This document shows positions 62,276 to 64,000 of a DNA stretch of 64,000 nt, piece after piece. Under the pieces are notes generated by a model, which worked only from the letters and a program-made list of their open reading frames with translations, made no database searches and was not told where the DNA came from. This stretch comes from Symbiodinium natans (taxonomy: Eukaryota; Sar; Dinophyceae; Suessiales; Symbiodiniaceae). The stretch's first letter is position 1; each line of letters opens with the position of its first letter. Location of the stretch: assembly GCA_905221605.1 (NCBI GenBank), contig CAJNDS010002113.1:745001-809000 (forward strand), read 5' to 3'. A program made the position numbers and the translations under genes.

Positions 62276-62603
62276 GGACAGACTTCTGGGCGGATGCTTT
62301 CAAACACTCCTCCACAAAGGCATTGTACCCGGAACCGTGTGCACATGTCCGTGGCTTGCAACTGGGTGCGTGCATGCTCGAGTCTTATGCCTCTTCTTCT
62401 GAACCTCAAGCCCACATTCTGTAAACCCCACAGCTAAGCACCCGCCAACACCCACCAATTAAGCCCTAAACTCCCTAAAGCCTCGGACAAGTGCAGGCAA
62501 TGATGCCCGAGTATGATGAAGCCGACCCTCGTTTGCAACTCTGGGCCCGGGATCGGGTTGCCCGGTTGTTAACGGCTACAGCCTATAGATCCAGAAACCC
62601 TCA

Positions 62604-62632
62604 TCCAAGAAACCCTAAACCCTAAACCCTAG
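62604..62632 (+). repeat. short CCCTAAA tract
   Basis: Three to four units; a C run follows at 62646-62660. No exon-like frame is seen beyond it. Confidence 0.85.
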
Positions 62633-62961
62633 GTCCACGCGGTCGCCCCCCCCCCCCCCCTTCTAGGATGTGGCCTAGCTAATGAGAGATCGCAATACTA
62701 GACCAAAAAAAGACCCGGAAAACATGCCTGCATTGCTTGAACGCCCTTGCCTGGTTGACCACAGGCAGCTGACGTGTGAGGGAAGTGACACTGTTCCTGG
62801 GACCATGACTGAAATGGCCTAGGACAACGTAGTCGGGTGAAGGATAAGGAGTTGTTACATGCAGTATGGACCCAAACTGCAACATATAGCATACCAGTTC
62901 ATGGTTTAAACAGACACCAGACAAACCTGCCATGCTAGTTTGACTCCCAAACTGAGCACAG

Positions 62962-63014
62962 GAGCAGATTGAGGAGTACATGCAGCTGGCTTTGAATTTC
63001 GGCTTCATCTCCAT
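62962..63014 (+). CDS. anoctamin-like exon (EYxQ...NFGF helix)
   Basis: The acceptor GAGCACAG/G is followed by EQIEEYMQLALNFGFIS and the first two bases of an ATG. Anoctamin/TMEM16 lipid scramblases and chloride channels have a conserved EYxE..xQFGF helix at this point. The intron would begin with GC at 63015; joining to 63306 restores an ATG and an unbroken family-like sequence. A GT donor does not give this result. Confidence 0.55.
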
Positions 63015-63305
63015 GCATTTTGGCCACATTTCAATGCCAGAGGGCTTCGATCTGGTCCCAACTTGTGTTTCGGGCGGATTCAGGTTCACAGGTTCGGTGT
63101 TTTCCGAGGAGCCCTTGGCTCTTTCCAGGCAGTTTTGGAAAAGGGAGGAGACATGGCAAGCATGATGGGTGTTCCCACACATTCTACCTATAGATTACAA
63201 CCATGAGCCCTACACAGCAACAAAGTCCACAGGGGAGAAGCCACAGGCTCTCTTCCTTGTAAGGCAAATGCCTGGTTTAGGGGCCTTTCGCCTTCTTGGG
63301 CTCAG

Positions 63306-63426
63306 GTTCGGCGTGACATGCCCCGTCATTTGCATCCTGTGCTGGCTCAACAACTTCATTGTCAAGCGACTCCTGGCCTATAAGATCTCCTATGCGCACC
63401 GGCGGGTGGCTTGGGCGCGCATTCGG
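63306..63426 (+). CDS. anoctamin-like exon (LNN...R..AYK)
   Basis: The acceptor GGGCTCAG is followed by FGVTCPVICILCWLNNFIVK, then RLLAYKISYAHRRVAWARIR and a GTTGAG donor at 63427. In anoctamins the QFGF helix continues as a Pro-containing hydrophobic stretch, then a NN..E.R.DAYK and RRP...RA segment. The order NN, R, AYK, RR, RA is preserved; the usual E of N-x-x-E-x-R is not present. Family-level call only. Confidence 0.55.
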
Positions 63427-63599
63427 GTTGAGACGGGTTGTAGGGCTGTCGGGTTTACACCCTGATTTTCCCCCCCAGGCCTTAGGGCGCCATCCTTTTC
63501 AGCAAGGAACAGACAGTACATGGTGCCGCCAGCAGAATTTTTAAAGGGACATTGAGGGCGCTGGCTTTGGCATTAATTAAAATATAGGTTTTTTCTTGT

Positions 63600-63710
63600 G
63601 TATCCGGAAGCCACCAAAGCCCAGAAGCGGGGCATCCAGAAACGCAGGGCCAGGTGACTGGTGTTGATGCCCCCTTGGGCTGCAGGGACCACAGGGATGG
63701 GCTGAAGAAG
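63600..63710 (+). CDS. exon-like island, unknown
   Basis: The frame VSGSHQSPEAGHPETQGQVT continues as GVDAPLGCRDHRDGLKKG to a perfect TTTAGGG tract at 63711. Hydrophilic. It could be a later exon of the anoctamin-like gene or unrelated. Confidence 0.3.
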
Positions 63711-63775
63711 GGTTTAGGGTTTAGGGTTTAGGGTTTAGGGTTTAGGGTTTAGGGTTTAGGGTTTAGGGTTTAGGG
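63711..63775 (+). repeat. TTTAGGG tract
   Basis: Nine perfect units, then GGGTACTTAAAG, the start of a dispersed element. Confidence 0.97.
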
Positions 63776-63892
63776 GTACTTAAAGCCCTACTTGTAATAC
63801 TACCCAGGAACATCCAAGTACGGCTCAACCCCAACATCACATCATGCTCTACGCCCTCTGTCCGAATTTTGGGCCAGGACATAGGACCCAGC

Positions 63893-63948
63893 TTTAGGGT
63901 TCAGGGTTCAGGGTTCAGGGTTTAGGGTTTAGGGTTTAGGGTTTAGGG
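63893..63948 (+). repeat. TTCAGGG then TTTAGGG tract
   Basis: Three TTCAGGG units followed by four TTTAGGG units: the variant is again in a contiguous block, as at 1190-1260. Confidence 0.93.
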
Positions 63949-64000
63949 GAATACGATTCCCCCACCACCCTGGCCACCGCGTTTGTTGAGGTCATTCCCA

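Noticed and set aside
62125-62437. RE/LS repeat open frames
   Set aside because: Products of the (GA)n and (GGGA)n microsatellite.

Overview
The window reads as nuclear DNA of a dinoflagellate. Three things support this. (1) A copy of the 3' 18 nt of the dinoflagellate spliced leader (58265-58282) heads a long intronless GC-rich reading frame that ends in a short 3' tail and an A16 run, i.e. a reverse-transcribed, trans-spliced mRNA put back into the genome. (2) Plant-type telomeric repeats (CCCTAAA/TTTAGGG) occur in more than forty interstitial tracts of both orientations. (3) A frame-broken non-LTR retrotransposon of the type common in dinoflagellate genomes lies at about 16.3-21.3 kb. The species cannot be fixed from sequence alone. 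There is no bacterial gene organisation.

Layout. 0.8-14.7 kb: many short exon-like islands on the + strand (45-140 nt, GC-richer than their surroundings), separated by telomeric-repeat tracts and small inverted-repeat (MITE-like) elements; no family recognised. 14.8-16.3 kb: degenerate telomeric repeats, a TATTG/TATGTATTG microsatellite and an AT-rich block. 16.3-21.3 kb: decayed LINE. 22.2-24.4 kb: further + strand exons, including a pair with a GC-AG intron. 24.3-39.4 kb: exon-like islands that I read as one + strand major-facilitator transporter (a GRFGRYQ-type first helix, an ELLPARQRG loop, a PESPRYL motif), spread over at least 10 kb of repeat-filled introns. 39-52 kb: mostly unassigned, with microsatellites, tandem motif arrays and a few reading frames on the - strand. 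52-63.7 kb: + strand exons of a probable membrane protein; the last pair joins across a GC-AG intron into an anoctamin/TMEM16-like segment. The retroposed cDNA (58.27-61.10 kb) sits inside this stretch.

The most unusual pattern is the relation between telomeric repeats and genes. On the + strand, CCCTAAA tracts repeatedly end within about 0-25 nt of a likely 3' splice site, and TTTAGGG tracts repeatedly begin within about 0-25 nt of a likely 5' splice site. Introns therefore tend to start with the G-rich strand and end with the C-rich strand, and their two ends could pair. The retroposed cDNA is also joined to a CCCTAAA tract, exactly at the cap-proximal end of its spliced leader and in repeat register. 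All exon boundaries here come from reading frame, splice-like dinucleotides and protein plausibility; no alignment or transcript was available.
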